DNA from: an uncultured Pseudomonadota bacterium
GTDB lineage: Bacteria > Myxococcota_A > UBA796 > CAJQPC01
Reading direction: 5' to 3'
DNA: 49,190 nucleotides
Assembly: GCA_913060515.1 (NCBI GenBank)
Contig: CAJXRZ010000044.1
Coordinates: forward strand, 1-49,190
Shown here: piece after piece, positions 34,372-42,050 of the stretch
Layout of the letters: every line of letters begins with the position of its first letter
Position numbering within the stretch: position 1 is the first letter of the stretch
The notes under the pieces: generated by a model
Seen by the model: only the letters and a program-made list of their open reading frames with translations
Told to the model about the DNA's origin: nothing
The model's database searches: none
Translations under genes and position numbers: made by a program

Positions 34372-36357
34372 CTATGCCGCCTTCACGCCCTGAAGCTCTC
34401 GCTGCCACACCAGGGAGATGGGCAGGGTGAGTCTCAGGGTCGTGCCCTGGCCTGGCAAGGACTCGATCCGGACCGAGCCTTCCAGCGTTTCAACCGCCTC
34501 TCTCAGGGCGCTGAGCCCCACCCCTCGACCGGAGAGCTCGTTGACCTCCTCCTTGCAGGACAGTCCATCACGGAAGAGCGCCTCTTCCAGGTCGGCTTGT
34601 GTCTCAAAGGGCAGGTCCATGCCCTGCGCCTTGGCGCGCACCTTCTCCCAGTCCACCCCGGCGCCATCGTCCGAGAGCTCGATGCACAAGGCCTCGTCGC
34701 GAACCTCGCAGACGAAGCGCAGGGCGCCTTGGGAGGGCTTGTTGGCCTTCAGGCGCTCTTTGGGGGCCTCGATGCCGTGGTCCACAGCGTTGCGGACGGC
34801 ATGTGCAAAGGCGGACCAGACGGGCTCCATGACCTGGGCATCGGCGCGCAAGTCGCCACAGGAGACCTCGATCTGGAGGCCCCACTTGCCCATGCGGTCG
34901 GCCAGTGTCCGACTCTGCTCGCCGAAACGATGCAGGCGAGCGCCGAGGGCCTCTTTGTCCCAGCCCTGCATCAGGGAGAGCAGAGCGTGTGGACTCTGTC
35001 CCGTTTGAATCGCAGTCTTCAGGAGCGCCAGGTCGCTGTTGGAGACCGCCAGGGTGTCCATGTTTTCCTCGCCACGCAGCTCAGAGAGTCGGTCCTCAAA
35101 GGCGCACCACGCCTGGAGCACCTCGTCCACTCCAGCCTCTTCGCTGCCGCCTTGAATCATGGCGTCCTCCACCCGATGGCAGACTTCGGCCACGCTGCGG
35201 ACGGAGAAGAGTCCGGCATTCCCTTTGAGGGTGTGGATGGCACGCAGCGTTTCATTGGGCTCCATCTCGGGCATGCGGCTGAGCAGGGAGCGGGCCTCTC
35301 TCAAGAAGGCTTCAAAGCCTCCGGGGTCCCGCATCAAGTGCTGAAAGACAGCCAGGACTTCCTGTTGGACCATTTGCGCTTGCTCACGGGCCAGCTCGGC
35401 AGAGATGTCGTTGATGACCACGACCACCTGGGTCAGCTCTTCCTCCTCCATCACTGGTTGGTAGCGGATCTCCAGGGTCCGCTCGCGGTGCTGCAAGCGC
35501 GAGGGCAGCTGACTGATGGACAGATCCAAGGGCAGAAAGCCATCGCTGACGCTCTCCCAAGCCAAGGCCCACCAGTCGCCGGTGTCGGCGTCCACAGTCT
35601 CCAGCAGCTCCGAGAAGGGTGCGCCGGGCTGCGCTGGACCGACCAGTTGCTCCACCGCTCTGGAAGACTGGCTGCCCATCTCACCTTGGGCGTTGAGGAT
35701 GAGCAGGCCCTGGTCCACATTGTCCAGGACCAAGCGGGTGCCAGCAAGGGCGTCCTCCAGGTCCTTTTTCATCCGGTCCTTGGCCAGTTGGAAGGCAGCG
35801 CCTACCGAGGCGATGACCAGAACCGCGGAGGTGCCACAGGCCCCCCAGTAGATGCTGAAGGCGCCGCCCTCGAGCTCCTGGATGAACTGAACGCCCAGGT
35901 GCTCAGAGATGAGCAGGCTCAGAAAGCAGGCGGCCGTAAAGAGCGCGGAGAGCAAGGCCTCACGCTTGCCGAGCAGCAACATGGCGACCAGGGGCAGGCT
36001 GGGCAACCAGAACAGGGCCGGCGAGATGGTGCCGCCGGTGACCAGAGAGGAGCCGTAGAGCACCTCAAAGAGGAAGAAGATCAGGAGCCGCACGGCCCAA
36101 GGAAAGCTGCCCGTCCAGCGCATGAAGGCTGGGACGCAGACCACGCCGACGGTGGCGATGATGATCAGGATCGGCAGGTAGAGGGTGCCGAGGCCGAGCG
36201 TAAGAGCGGCAAAGGGGGGGCCCCAGATGACCATCGAGAAGCTCACCAGGACCAGAGTCCGGGCGTCCCGAAGTCGATCGTCGTCGCCCCCCTCGCGGAT
36301 CGGGACCGGGACGAAGCGGTCGGCAAAGCGCATGGCTCTTTGGGGCAATGTGGTCAT
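34372..36357 (-). CDS. membrane CheA-like histidine kinase (TM-PAS-Hpt-HATPase)
   Basis: 661 residues; GAGGAG precedes the ATG. Six or so membrane helices (about 33-190) are followed by a PAS-like domain (205-320), an Hpt domain with the phospho-acceptor His375 in AIHTLKGNAG, and a CheA-type ATPase domain: HAVRNAVDHGIEAPKERLKA, LSDDGAGVDWEKV and LSGRGVGLSALREAVETLEG. It lacks the P2, dimerisation and CheW-like regulatory domains of true CheA and ends just after the ATPase fold (LTLPISLVWQ). No response regulator is next to it, so the partner is unknown. A fragment of a paralogue lies directly upstream. Confidence 0.85.
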   Translation of the reverse strand: MTTLPQRAMRFADRFVPVPIREGGDDDRLRDARTLVLVSFSMVIWGPPFAALTLGLGTLYLPILIIIATVGVVCVPAFMRWTGSFPWAVRLLIFFLFEVLYGSSLVTGGTISPALFWLPSLPLVAMLLLGKREALLSALFTAACFLSLLISEHLGVQFIQELEGGAFSIYWGACGTSAVLVIASVGAAFQLAKDRMKKDLEDALAGTRLVLDNVDQGLLILNAQGEMGSQSSRAVEQLVGPAQPGAPFSELLETVDADTGDWWALAWESVSDGFLPLDLSISQLPSRLQHRERTLEIRYQPVMEEEELTQVVVVINDISAELAREQAQMVQQEVLAVFQHLMRDPGGFEAFLREARSLLSRMPEMEPNETLRAIHTLKGNAGLFSVRSVAEVCHRVEDAMIQGGSEEAGVDEVLQAWCAFEDRLSELRGEENMDTLAVSNSDLALLKTAIQTGQSPHALLSLMQGWDKEALGARLHRFGEQSRTLADRMGKWGLQIEVSCGDLRADAQVMEPVWSAFAHAVRNAVDHGIEAPKERLKANKPSQGALRFVCEVRDEALCIELSDDGAGVDWEKVRAKAQGMDLPFETQADLEEALFRDGLSCKEEVNELSGRGVGLSALREAVETLEGSVRIESLPGQGTTLRLTLPISLVWQRELQGVKAA

Positions 36358-36382
36358 ATGGGCTCCTCGCTTCCCAAACGGA

Positions 36383-36682
36383 TCATGCGAGCTCCGCTTT
36401 AGTGCCCTTCGAGACCAGGCGGATCAGCAGCATCTCTTTGCCCAAATGCAGAGAGAGCCGAACCAGGCAGCCCAGCTGCGATCCCAGATATGGGACCTCC
36501 GAGTCAACACTTCGGGGGTGCCGAGCAGAGCGGCAGGCGGCCTGCATGCCCGGGGCCTCTCCTTGCCACACAAGCGAGCGGGGCAGCTCCAGCCGGGGCG
36601 AGCCGACCAAGTGCTCCACAGCCAGAGAAGACTGGCTGCCCTTCTCGTCCTGGGCGTTGAGGATGAGCAGTCCCTGATCCAC
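36383..36682 (-). pseudogene. remnant of a second CheA-like kinase, internally deleted
   Basis: The reading frame opens with VDQGLLILNAQ and GSQSS-AVE-LVG, which match the PAS region of the kinase at 34372-36357 (residues about 214-240), and then jumps straight to LELP-SLVWQ-E--G--AA, which matches that kinase's last 19 residues. About 400 residues of Hpt and ATPase domain in between are missing, as is everything before the PAS motif. DNA similarity is also evident in the first part (for example GCGTTGAGGATGAGCAG in both). The frame continues about 49 unmatched residues to a stop. I read it as the scar of a duplicated kinase that lost its middle. Confidence 0.7.
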
Positions 36683-36712
36683 CCCCCCTTCTCGGCTCCG
36701 AGACCCCGTTGC

Positions 36713-37768
36713 CTAGGGACTTGGCGTCAAAACAATCCGCACCAGCTGCGGCTCACAGAAGAGTCGGAGGCGTGGGGCGTCCGCCCGCTCGAGGCCCACC
36801 CCGCGAGAGACGACCAGAGTACTGCTCTCTGAGAGTTGGGTGACCCCACTGGCCCAATCCCGGGGCACATCGGAGAGGGTCATCAGTGGCCCGATCCCAG
36901 GCAACTGCACCTGACCACCGTGGGTGTGTCCTGCAAGCAGCAGCTCGGCGTCGGGAAGGGCCAGGGCGAAGTCCGGGGCATGGCCAAGCACCACGTGGGG
37001 CTTGTCCAGGCTGGGGATGGGTGGCCTCGCGCTGCGGGAGTCCGCCAGGGTCAGGCCTGTGACGGCGATGGGCCCCAGATCCACGGTCTGGCTCTGGGTC
37101 AGCGCTTGGGTCTGGGTGCCCTCAAAGACACCTGGCCATCTGCCCAGGCCATCGATGTCGCCGCCGACGGCCAAGCCCGGGATGGTGAGCTTGAGCAGCT
37201 CGGCGTTCAGCGCCTGGAGCTGCACCTGGTAGCCCTGGGGCTCATAGACCTGCACATAGTCGCCGGCCCAGAGCAGCAAGTCCGGCTCCAGCGCCTGAAC
37301 TTGGGCCAGCGCCTCCCTCTCGTAGTCCCCCACCCGGTCGGTCTGAAGGTCGGCGATGAGCACGATGGTGTAGGGCGCATCGAGCCCGTCGACGGGGATC
37401 ACCAGGGTCTCCACGCCCAAGGCCGTCGGCTCGCGCACAAAGACCTCGAAGGCGAGGGCGCTGCTCAGCAGGGGCAACACGGCCATCCAGCGCAGCTTGG
37501 GGCTCCAAGCCGCCGCAGCCAAGATCACCACCGGACCATGCAGAAAGAGCGCCCAGCAGAGGAGCTGCATGACCCCAAAGGCGGTGCACCAGCCCAAGAG
37601 CATCAAGGCCAGGGCCTGGATGCCGCAGAGCGAGAAACCCGCGAGAAGCCCTGTGAGGAGCAGCTTGGGGTCTCGCTCCCGATGCAGCCGGGCCAGCAGC
37701 CAAATGTCGAAGGCCAGCAACACCCCGTTCACCACGAGCAGCTCGGCGGTCGACAGCAGTGCACTCAC
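36713..37768 (-). CDS. membrane-anchored calcineurin-like metallophosphoesterase
   Basis: 351 residues from a GTG with AGGAG 8 nt upstream (TTG 37771 is an alternative). The first ~145 residues form four to five membrane helices. The phosphoesterase domain follows: IVLIADLQTD (in the position of the DxH motif, with Gln instead of His), LLLWAGDYV (GDY, as the GDxV motif), GGDIDG (in the GNxD/E position, with Asp), VVLGHAPD and LLLAGHTHGGQVQLPG (the GHTH metal motif). It resembles the YkuE-type family. The changes in the first and third motifs make full activity uncertain. Confidence 0.8.
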   Translation of the reverse strand: MSALLSTAELLVVNGVLLAFDIWLLARLHRERDPKLLLTGLLAGFSLCGIQALALMLLGWCTAFGVMQLLCWALFLHGPVVILAAAAWSPKLRWMAVLPLLSSALAFEVFVREPTALGVETLVIPVDGLDAPYTIVLIADLQTDRVGDYEREALAQVQALEPDLLLWAGDYVQVYEPQGYQVQLQALNAELLKLTIPGLAVGGDIDGLGRWPGVFEGTQTQALTQSQTVDLGPIAVTGLTLADSRSARPPIPSLDKPHVVLGHAPDFALALPDAELLLAGHTHGGQVQLPGIGPLMTLSDVPRDWASGVTQLSESSTLVVSRGVGLERADAPRLRLFCEPQLVRIVLTPSP

Positions 37769-37832
37769 CAAAATCGCTCCTGACAGCTTGTCTCGGTCCA
37801 GGACAGCGCCAGGGACCGGAAGACACCTTGTC
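37752..37832. promoter_or_regulatory. phased GACA/TGTC array upstream of a sigma-54 promoter
   Basis: GACA occurs at 37752, 37782, 37802 and 37822, intervals of 30, 20 and 20 bp, so on one face of the helix. TGTC occurs at 37789 and 37829, 40 bp apart. The array begins inside the 5' end of the metallophosphoesterase gene and ends about 70 bp before the predicted transcription start of the CAP lipoprotein operon. The same two half-sites make up the array at 41930-41976. Confidence 0.35.
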
Positions 37833-37874
37833 CCGTGTACGCCGCGAGGCGCCCATTTATCGCAAGTTCTCTGA

Positions 37875-37889
37875 TGGCACGCCCCTTGC
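37875..37889 (+). promoter_or_regulatory. consensus sigma-54 promoter for the CAP lipoprotein pair
   Basis: TGGCAC (37875-37880), 5 nt, TTGC (37886-37889), followed by T: a full match to TGGCACGN4TTGCW. Transcription would start near 37901, leaving a 74-nt leader before the ATG at 37975. It lies in the 206-bp gap between divergent genes. Confidence 0.7.
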
Positions 37890-37974
37890 TGCAGACGGGA
37901 TGAAGCACCCACGCTATGCGCTCTTTGAAGCGCCTCCACCAAGCGCGCTTTAGAGAGCCCACCCGAGGATCCCG

Positions 37975-39060
37975 ATGCTGCTGACCTTGCTCCCAACGCT
38001 CCTGCTCGGCTGCCCCAAGCCACCGGTGGAGACTGGCCCGCCTGCACCTCCCATCTCGCCCATCCTGCCCGCCCCCTACGCCACGGTCTACACCCAAGCT
38101 CCGGGCCCCGCCCGCGATCCTCTGGTCGCTTACGTGGCCGAAGGAAAGCTCACGGACGAGACCCTCTCTGGTGCGGCCGGGAGTATGAGCCTGCTGGTGA
38201 ACGAGGCGGGAGCGATCGACCAAGCCAGCCTCCACTGGGCGCTCATCACTTCCGGTTGGCCCTACAAGGTCTCCCAGGTCTTGGTGGAGCGGGTTGACAA
38301 GGACCAGATCCCGGCCAGCTTCGAGAGCACCGTGTCGGACTTGGACCCAACGCTGCCGATCGGTGTGGCGCGCTCCAGGTCACCCGGACTGGACACATGG
38401 GTGCTGCTGGTGGGCCAGGTCGACAGTCCCATTCAGCCCTTCGCTCGCGAGGCCCAAGTTGGGCAGAGCCTCGCCCTTCAGGTCAGTGATGGGAGCTGGT
38501 CCCGGGTCGAGCAGCGCATGTTGCCCCCCCAAGGCCCACTGCGCCTGGGTCCAGGGACCTACGATGCGCCTGGCGAGTGGCTGGTTGAGCTCTACGGGCT
38601 CGGGGAGAACGACGCACGCACCCTGCTGGTCCAGCTGCCCGTGTACGTCGGGGAAGAGACCCCCGAAGACGGCCCATTCGTGGGTGTGGAGACCGAAAAA
38701 CCCACCGGTGATGCGGCTCTGCGCCGCGCAGAGGCCGGCCTCAACGAGCTGCGCAGCTTGATGGGCGCGCAGCCCCTTCAGATGGATCCCGTGGCGCTGG
38801 CCTTGGCAGGCAAGCATGCCCGCGCGCTCGACAGCGGAGAGTCCGAGGCCCTGGACGTCGTCTCTCTCGCCAGCAACGCCGGTCTCCAGGACCCACAGGT
38901 CCTGGTCTGCGAGGGTGAGGGCGTAAACGGCTGCTTGGATGCCTGGTTTTGGTCGATCGATGCCAGACCTGCCTTGCGGAATCCCAACCTGAGTCTGATG
39001 GGGCTGCACGTCTCCTGGACAGCCGAGGGCCTGCGCATCGTCGCACTGGTGGCCCGGTGA
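37975..39060 (+). CDS. lipoprotein with degenerate SCP/CAP-like C-terminus
   Basis: 361 residues; signal MLLTLLPTLLLGC with Cys13 as lipid site. After a Pro-rich tether, the protein has a beta-rich middle region and a C-terminal part starting RRAEAGLNELRSLMGAQPLQ. That part corresponds to the first helix of the CAP domain in the next gene (LNVLREEAGLPPVQ), but the ENLA and SPGHARNLL motifs are missing. Both proteins share the same order of domains, so they are diverged tandem paralogues. Function unknown. Confidence 0.7.
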   Translation: MLLTLLPTLLLGCPKPPVETGPPAPPISPILPAPYATVYTQAPGPARDPLVAYVAEGKLTDETLSGAAGSMSLLVNEAGAIDQASLHWALITSGWPYKVSQVLVERVDKDQIPASFESTVSDLDPTLPIGVARSRSPGLDTWVLLVGQVDSPIQPFAREAQVGQSLALQVSDGSWSRVEQRMLPPQGPLRLGPGTYDAPGEWLVELYGLGENDARTLLVQLPVYVGEETPEDGPFVGVETEKPTGDAALRRAEAGLNELRSLMGAQPLQMDPVALALAGKHARALDSGESEALDVVSLASNAGLQDPQVLVCEGEGVNGCLDAWFWSIDARPALRNPNLSLMGLHVSWTAEGLRIVALVAR

Positions 39061-40247
39061 GCCTGCTCTGGGTGCTGATGGCCTGTGGACAGCGACAGGC
39101 CCCAGTGGCCCCCGCCGAGGTGGTGCCGATGGTGCGCAGCCGGCCGCAGACCTCGCCGCCGGATTTCGCCCAGGACTTGCTCACGCAGGTGCCTGGAGGC
39201 CAGTGGGACCAGAGCTTGGCCCAGTCGGTCTCCATCCTCATTGCCCATGCGCGAGATCCCGGGGCCCGCATCACACCGCGCCACGCCACCAGCGCGCGGG
39301 CCTTGGCGGGCTACCCCTGCCCGGCCAGTTTTGTGCGGGAGCTCACAGGATCCGGCGCCCGACCCGAGCGTCTCCTCGAAGAGCTCACGGCCACCGCCTT
39401 GGCGTCCACCGTTCCCGTGGATGTGGCCTTCGCCCGACGAGACTTCGACAACGGCAGCACCCTCTGGATCGCCGGAATCTGCCCCACGATGGCCTTGCTG
39501 GACCCCGTCCCCAGGGACCTTGAGCTGGGGGACCCCATCCCCACGAGCGTGGAGCTCTTGGCCGAAGGCTGGGAGCTGAGCCTCTACATCGACCCACCGG
39601 ACCGGCCCATCCTGGAGCTGCCCCTGCAGACGAACGTCGCCCAGTGGCTCACGGCCACAAACCTGCCCGGCGAGTACCGCTTTGAAGTGGTCGGAACAAA
39701 AGGCAAAGACAGCCGCGTGTTGCTCCTCTGGTCGGTGTTCGTCGACGTCTCGCCACCGGAGCTGAGCAGCTTGCCCCGCGCGGAGCTCTCGCCCCCTGAC
39801 CCCATGGCCGCCGCCGATGCCCTCTTTGCCAGCCTGAATGTGCTGCGGGAGGAGGCCGGTCTGCCGCCGGTCCAGCGCTTCGAGCCCTTTGAATCCTTGG
39901 CCCGTGAACAAGCCGCAACCATGGCCTGGCGAGGTCAAGTTGGCCATGCTCTGCCGGGGGTCCCCACGCTTGCCGACCGGGCCGAGAAGGGCTTTTGGCC
40001 CAAGGCCAAGATCTACGAGAACCTGGCCGCCGCCCCGACCTGGGAAGAGGCCCACGACCTGGTGGCCTTGAGCCCGGGACACGCCCGAAACCTGCTCTGT
40101 GAGCCCTGCACCCACGCGAGCATTGGGGTGGCCTTGGAGCCGACATTGGGCCGCATGCCACGGCTCTTTGTCGCCTGGGAGATGCTGGTCTTTCCCGACG
40201 GGGAGCCGCAGCCTGTCGGGGAGATGTACCCGCGGGAGATGCGCTGA
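39057..40247 (+). CDS. SCP/CAP-domain lipoprotein
   Basis: 396 residues from the GTG in a GTGA overlap with the previous gene. The signal is short (MSLLWVLMAC). After two beta-rich regions, a CAP/SCP domain occupies about 255-385: LNVLREEAGLPPV, AREQAATMAWRGQVGHALPG, IYENLAAAPTW, SPGHARNLLCEPCTHASIGVAL. The conserved His and Glu of bacterial CAP domains appear present (GHALPG, YENLA, GHARN). Bacterial CAP proteins are secreted; the biochemical role is mostly unknown. Its stop lies 19 bp from the end of the convergent 526-residue gene. Confidence 0.8.
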   Translation: MSLLWVLMACGQRQAPVAPAEVVPMVRSRPQTSPPDFAQDLLTQVPGGQWDQSLAQSVSILIAHARDPGARITPRHATSARALAGYPCPASFVRELTGSGARPERLLEELTATALASTVPVDVAFARRDFDNGSTLWIAGICPTMALLDPVPRDLELGDPIPTSVELLAEGWELSLYIDPPDRPILELPLQTNVAQWLTATNLPGEYRFEVVGTKGKDSRVLLLWSVFVDVSPPELSSLPRAELSPPDPMAAADALFASLNVLREEAGLPPVQRFEPFESLAREQAATMAWRGQVGHALPGVPTLADRAEKGFWPKAKIYENLAAAPTWEEAHDLVALSPGHARNLLCEPCTHASIGVALEPTLGRMPRLFVAWEMLVFPDGEPQPVGEMYPREMR

Positions 40248-40266
40248 GGGGCACAAGGGTCGGGGC

Positions 40267-41847
40267 TTAGAAGAGCTTGGTGGGGCCGGTGTAGGGCACG
40301 TCGAAGCTGTGTGTGATCTTGCTGATCACCTCTGCCTCGTCCTCGACGGTTTTGGTGGAGCCCTCCTCGCTGCCCACCAGTCGAATGGGCTGAATCTCGA
40401 GCATCTGTTGGGCCCCCTTCTGGCCCAAGTTGAGGGTGCCCGCCTCGCCGGTGAGGGCCAACTGCGCGATCGCCTGAAGCAAGGCCAGGTCGCTCCCAGC
40501 GAAGTTCGATGTGTTCATGTACTCGGGCACCTCAGCCCCTGGCGCAAAGCTCACCGTCTGCTGCAGCTCGTAGTCGCAGTCCATCTGAGTTCCGGCCAGA
40601 CGCAGGGACTGGAGGGTCTCGGTGACCGCTGGGTACTCCGCCTCTGGCAGGGCCTCGCGAACCGTCACGGACATGCCTGCGGCCATCGAGTTGAGTCGGT
40701 CCGCCACGCCGATGAAGCGCTGGGACTGGGCGTTGAGCAGCTCCTTGGGGTCCGTGAAGATGCGCTCGCTGATCATGTCGTTCATGTCCTCGTCCACCCG
40801 AATGTGCTGAAAGGCGTCATTGACGAAGACCACTGTCAACTTCCAGGACTCCTCCTTGGCCACTTGGTACAGGTCCTTGGCCACCGGCAACAGGCCCTTC
40901 AGGGTGGGACCGATGGTCGAGCTGGCCTCGATGACGAACTCGTTGGTGACCCCTTCGGCGGAGACCGTCATCTTGCGAGAGCCGGAGAGTCCTGCCTCAA
41001 AGCCAAGCTTCACTTCAGCCAATCGAGCTTGAAGGGCTGGAGAGATCTGTCCCAGGACCGCAATGCTTCCCTTGGCCTCTACATCCGCGGTCACCGCCGA
41101 CTCGATGGAGACACTGTCGGGCACCAGCGAGGTCAGAGTGTCCGTCAGCAGCGACTTGAGCAGAGCTAGGTCCAGCTCGCCGCCGAGCGCTTGCATCAGC
41201 TCCTCTGCGCGCAGATCCGAGCTGAACTCCGAGCTGAGGGCGTGGGCCACTCCCAGATCTGCCGAGGCCCCGGCTGCAAGGTTGGCGCTCAAGACGGGGG
41301 TGACGTTCTTGCTCTCCTCCTCGGCACCCACGCCAGCCTGGGCGGCGACCTCCGCGTCGAACACCAGCTGCCAGCCCTGAGCGCTACGCGTCAACTGCAC
41401 GCTGTTGGCGCCGGCCAGCTTGAAGCGCATGTCCAGTTCGGCCTCCAAAGACACCTTCAGGCTGTGCCCGACCGGAATCATGCCGTCGATCAACAGCTCG
41501 GCCCCACCTTGCAGGCCCTTGAGCAAGTCCGGCCGGTCGCCCAGCAGCCAGTCCCGAACGGCGCGGTAGCCCATCACCTGCGGAAGGCAGACCTGAAGCG
41601 CGATATCGGGGATGGCGTCCAAAAGAACCGGCAACATCCCGGGAGAGGTCTGCGCCATCACCGCGACCTCCTCCTCCAAGCTCTGCGGCCCTGCACCTGT
41701 CAAGGCGCTGGTGGCCTGACCGAGCGCCGACATGCCCAACATGCCCAGCGCTTCCATGTTCGAGGCCGGACCGGCCTGCTGAACGTGGGGCTGGAGCTCC
41801 GGGCTCTTGGTGTTCTCGGGCTGCTTGGCGTGGGTAAGTGCGGACAT
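40267..41847 (-). CDS. unrecognised 526-residue protein, possibly linked to the DUF4157 locus
   Basis: 526 residues; GGAGG precedes the ATG. There is no signal peptide. The first ~30 residues are Pro/Gln/Glu-rich and disordered, then a small Gly/Met/Ala-rich hydrophobic segment (MEALGMLGMSALGQATSAL). The remainder alternates amphipathic strands (SLKVSLEAELDMRFKLAG, WQLVFDAEVAAQAGVG, TPVLSANLAAGASADLG) with acidic helices; it has only two Cys. I recognise no family. Context is suggestive: a sigma-54-like promoter and phased repeats upstream, and the DUF4157 giant protein 1.6 kb away. It could be a secreted cargo or a large cytoplasmic scaffold; neither can be shown from sequence. Confidence 0.75.
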   Translation of the reverse strand: MSALTHAKQPENTKSPELQPHVQQAGPASNMEALGMLGMSALGQATSALTGAGPQSLEEEVAVMAQTSPGMLPVLLDAIPDIALQVCLPQVMGYRAVRDWLLGDRPDLLKGLQGGAELLIDGMIPVGHSLKVSLEAELDMRFKLAGANSVQLTRSAQGWQLVFDAEVAAQAGVGAEEESKNVTPVLSANLAAGASADLGVAHALSSEFSSDLRAEELMQALGGELDLALLKSLLTDTLTSLVPDSVSIESAVTADVEAKGSIAVLGQISPALQARLAEVKLGFEAGLSGSRKMTVSAEGVTNEFVIEASSTIGPTLKGLLPVAKDLYQVAKEESWKLTVVFVNDAFQHIRVDEDMNDMISERIFTDPKELLNAQSQRFIGVADRLNSMAAGMSVTVREALPEAEYPAVTETLQSLRLAGTQMDCDYELQQTVSFAPGAEVPEYMNTSNFAGSDLALLQAIAQLALTGEAGTLNLGQKGAQQMLEIQPIRLVGSEEGSTKTVEDEAEVISKITHSFDVPYTGPTKLF

Positions 41848-41872
41848 GGTGGCCTCCTGGTCACCACCAATT

Positions 41873-41888
41873 CCAAGATGCGTGCCAA
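41873..41888 (-). promoter_or_regulatory. sigma-54-like promoter for the 526-residue protein gene
   Basis: On the minus strand: TTGGCAC-GCATC-TTGG. The -24 part is perfect and the spacing is right; the -12 part is TTGG rather than TTGC, so strength is uncertain. Transcription would start near 41861, 14 nt before the ATG and just ahead of GGAGG. The phased repeats at 41930-41976 sit 70-115 bp upstream of that point. Confidence 0.45.
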
Positions 41889-41929
41889 CACCACGACCCC
41901 CACCCCATCGGGTTTTGTGTGAGTCGTGG

Positions 41930-41976
41930 TGTCAACCCTTCGACACCCCCTGTCAACCCTCCGACACCCCCCGACA
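41930..41976. repeat. helically phased TGTCA/CGACA array
   Basis: Five 5-bp elements start at 41930 (TGTCA), 41941 (CGACA), 41951 (TGTCA), 41962 (CGACA) and 41972 (CGACA): spacing 11, 10, 11 and 10 bp, the helical period. The first four form two copies of a 21-bp unit with an internal dyad TGTC-N8-GACA. The array lies in the 203-bp gap between the 526-residue gene (minus) and the radical SAM gene (plus), in the position expected of an activator site for the sigma-54-like promoter. Confidence 0.6.
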
Positions 41977-42003
41977 CCTGCCCTCCAAGGTGGCGTAGGG
42001 GCG

Positions 42004-42026
42004 GCCCGCAGCGCTACACTGCGGGC
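42004..42026 (+). promoter_or_regulatory. 8-bp inverted repeat in the leader of the radical SAM gene
   Basis: GCCCGCAG (42004-42011) and CTGCGGGC (42019-42026) form a perfect stem around a 7-nt loop, ending 24 nt before the ATG at 42051. It could be an operator or an mRNA hairpin near the start; a TACACT at the right half could serve as a -10 element. Confidence 0.4.
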
Positions 42027-42050
42027 ACCTACCCACTGGGCTTAGCTTTC

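Noticed and set aside
34363-36402. 679-residue plus-strand open frame
   Set aside because: Antisense of the CheA-like kinase, whose Hpt and ATPase motifs are unmistakable.
37828-37953. Possible 41-residue small gene in the divergent gap
   Set aside because: The consensus sigma-54 promoter at 37875-37889 lies inside it and there is no convincing start codon or ribosome site.
41930-41976. Short repeat array as a CRISPR
   Set aside because: Units are 10-11 bp with no unique spacers; helical phasing near a promoter fits protein binding better.
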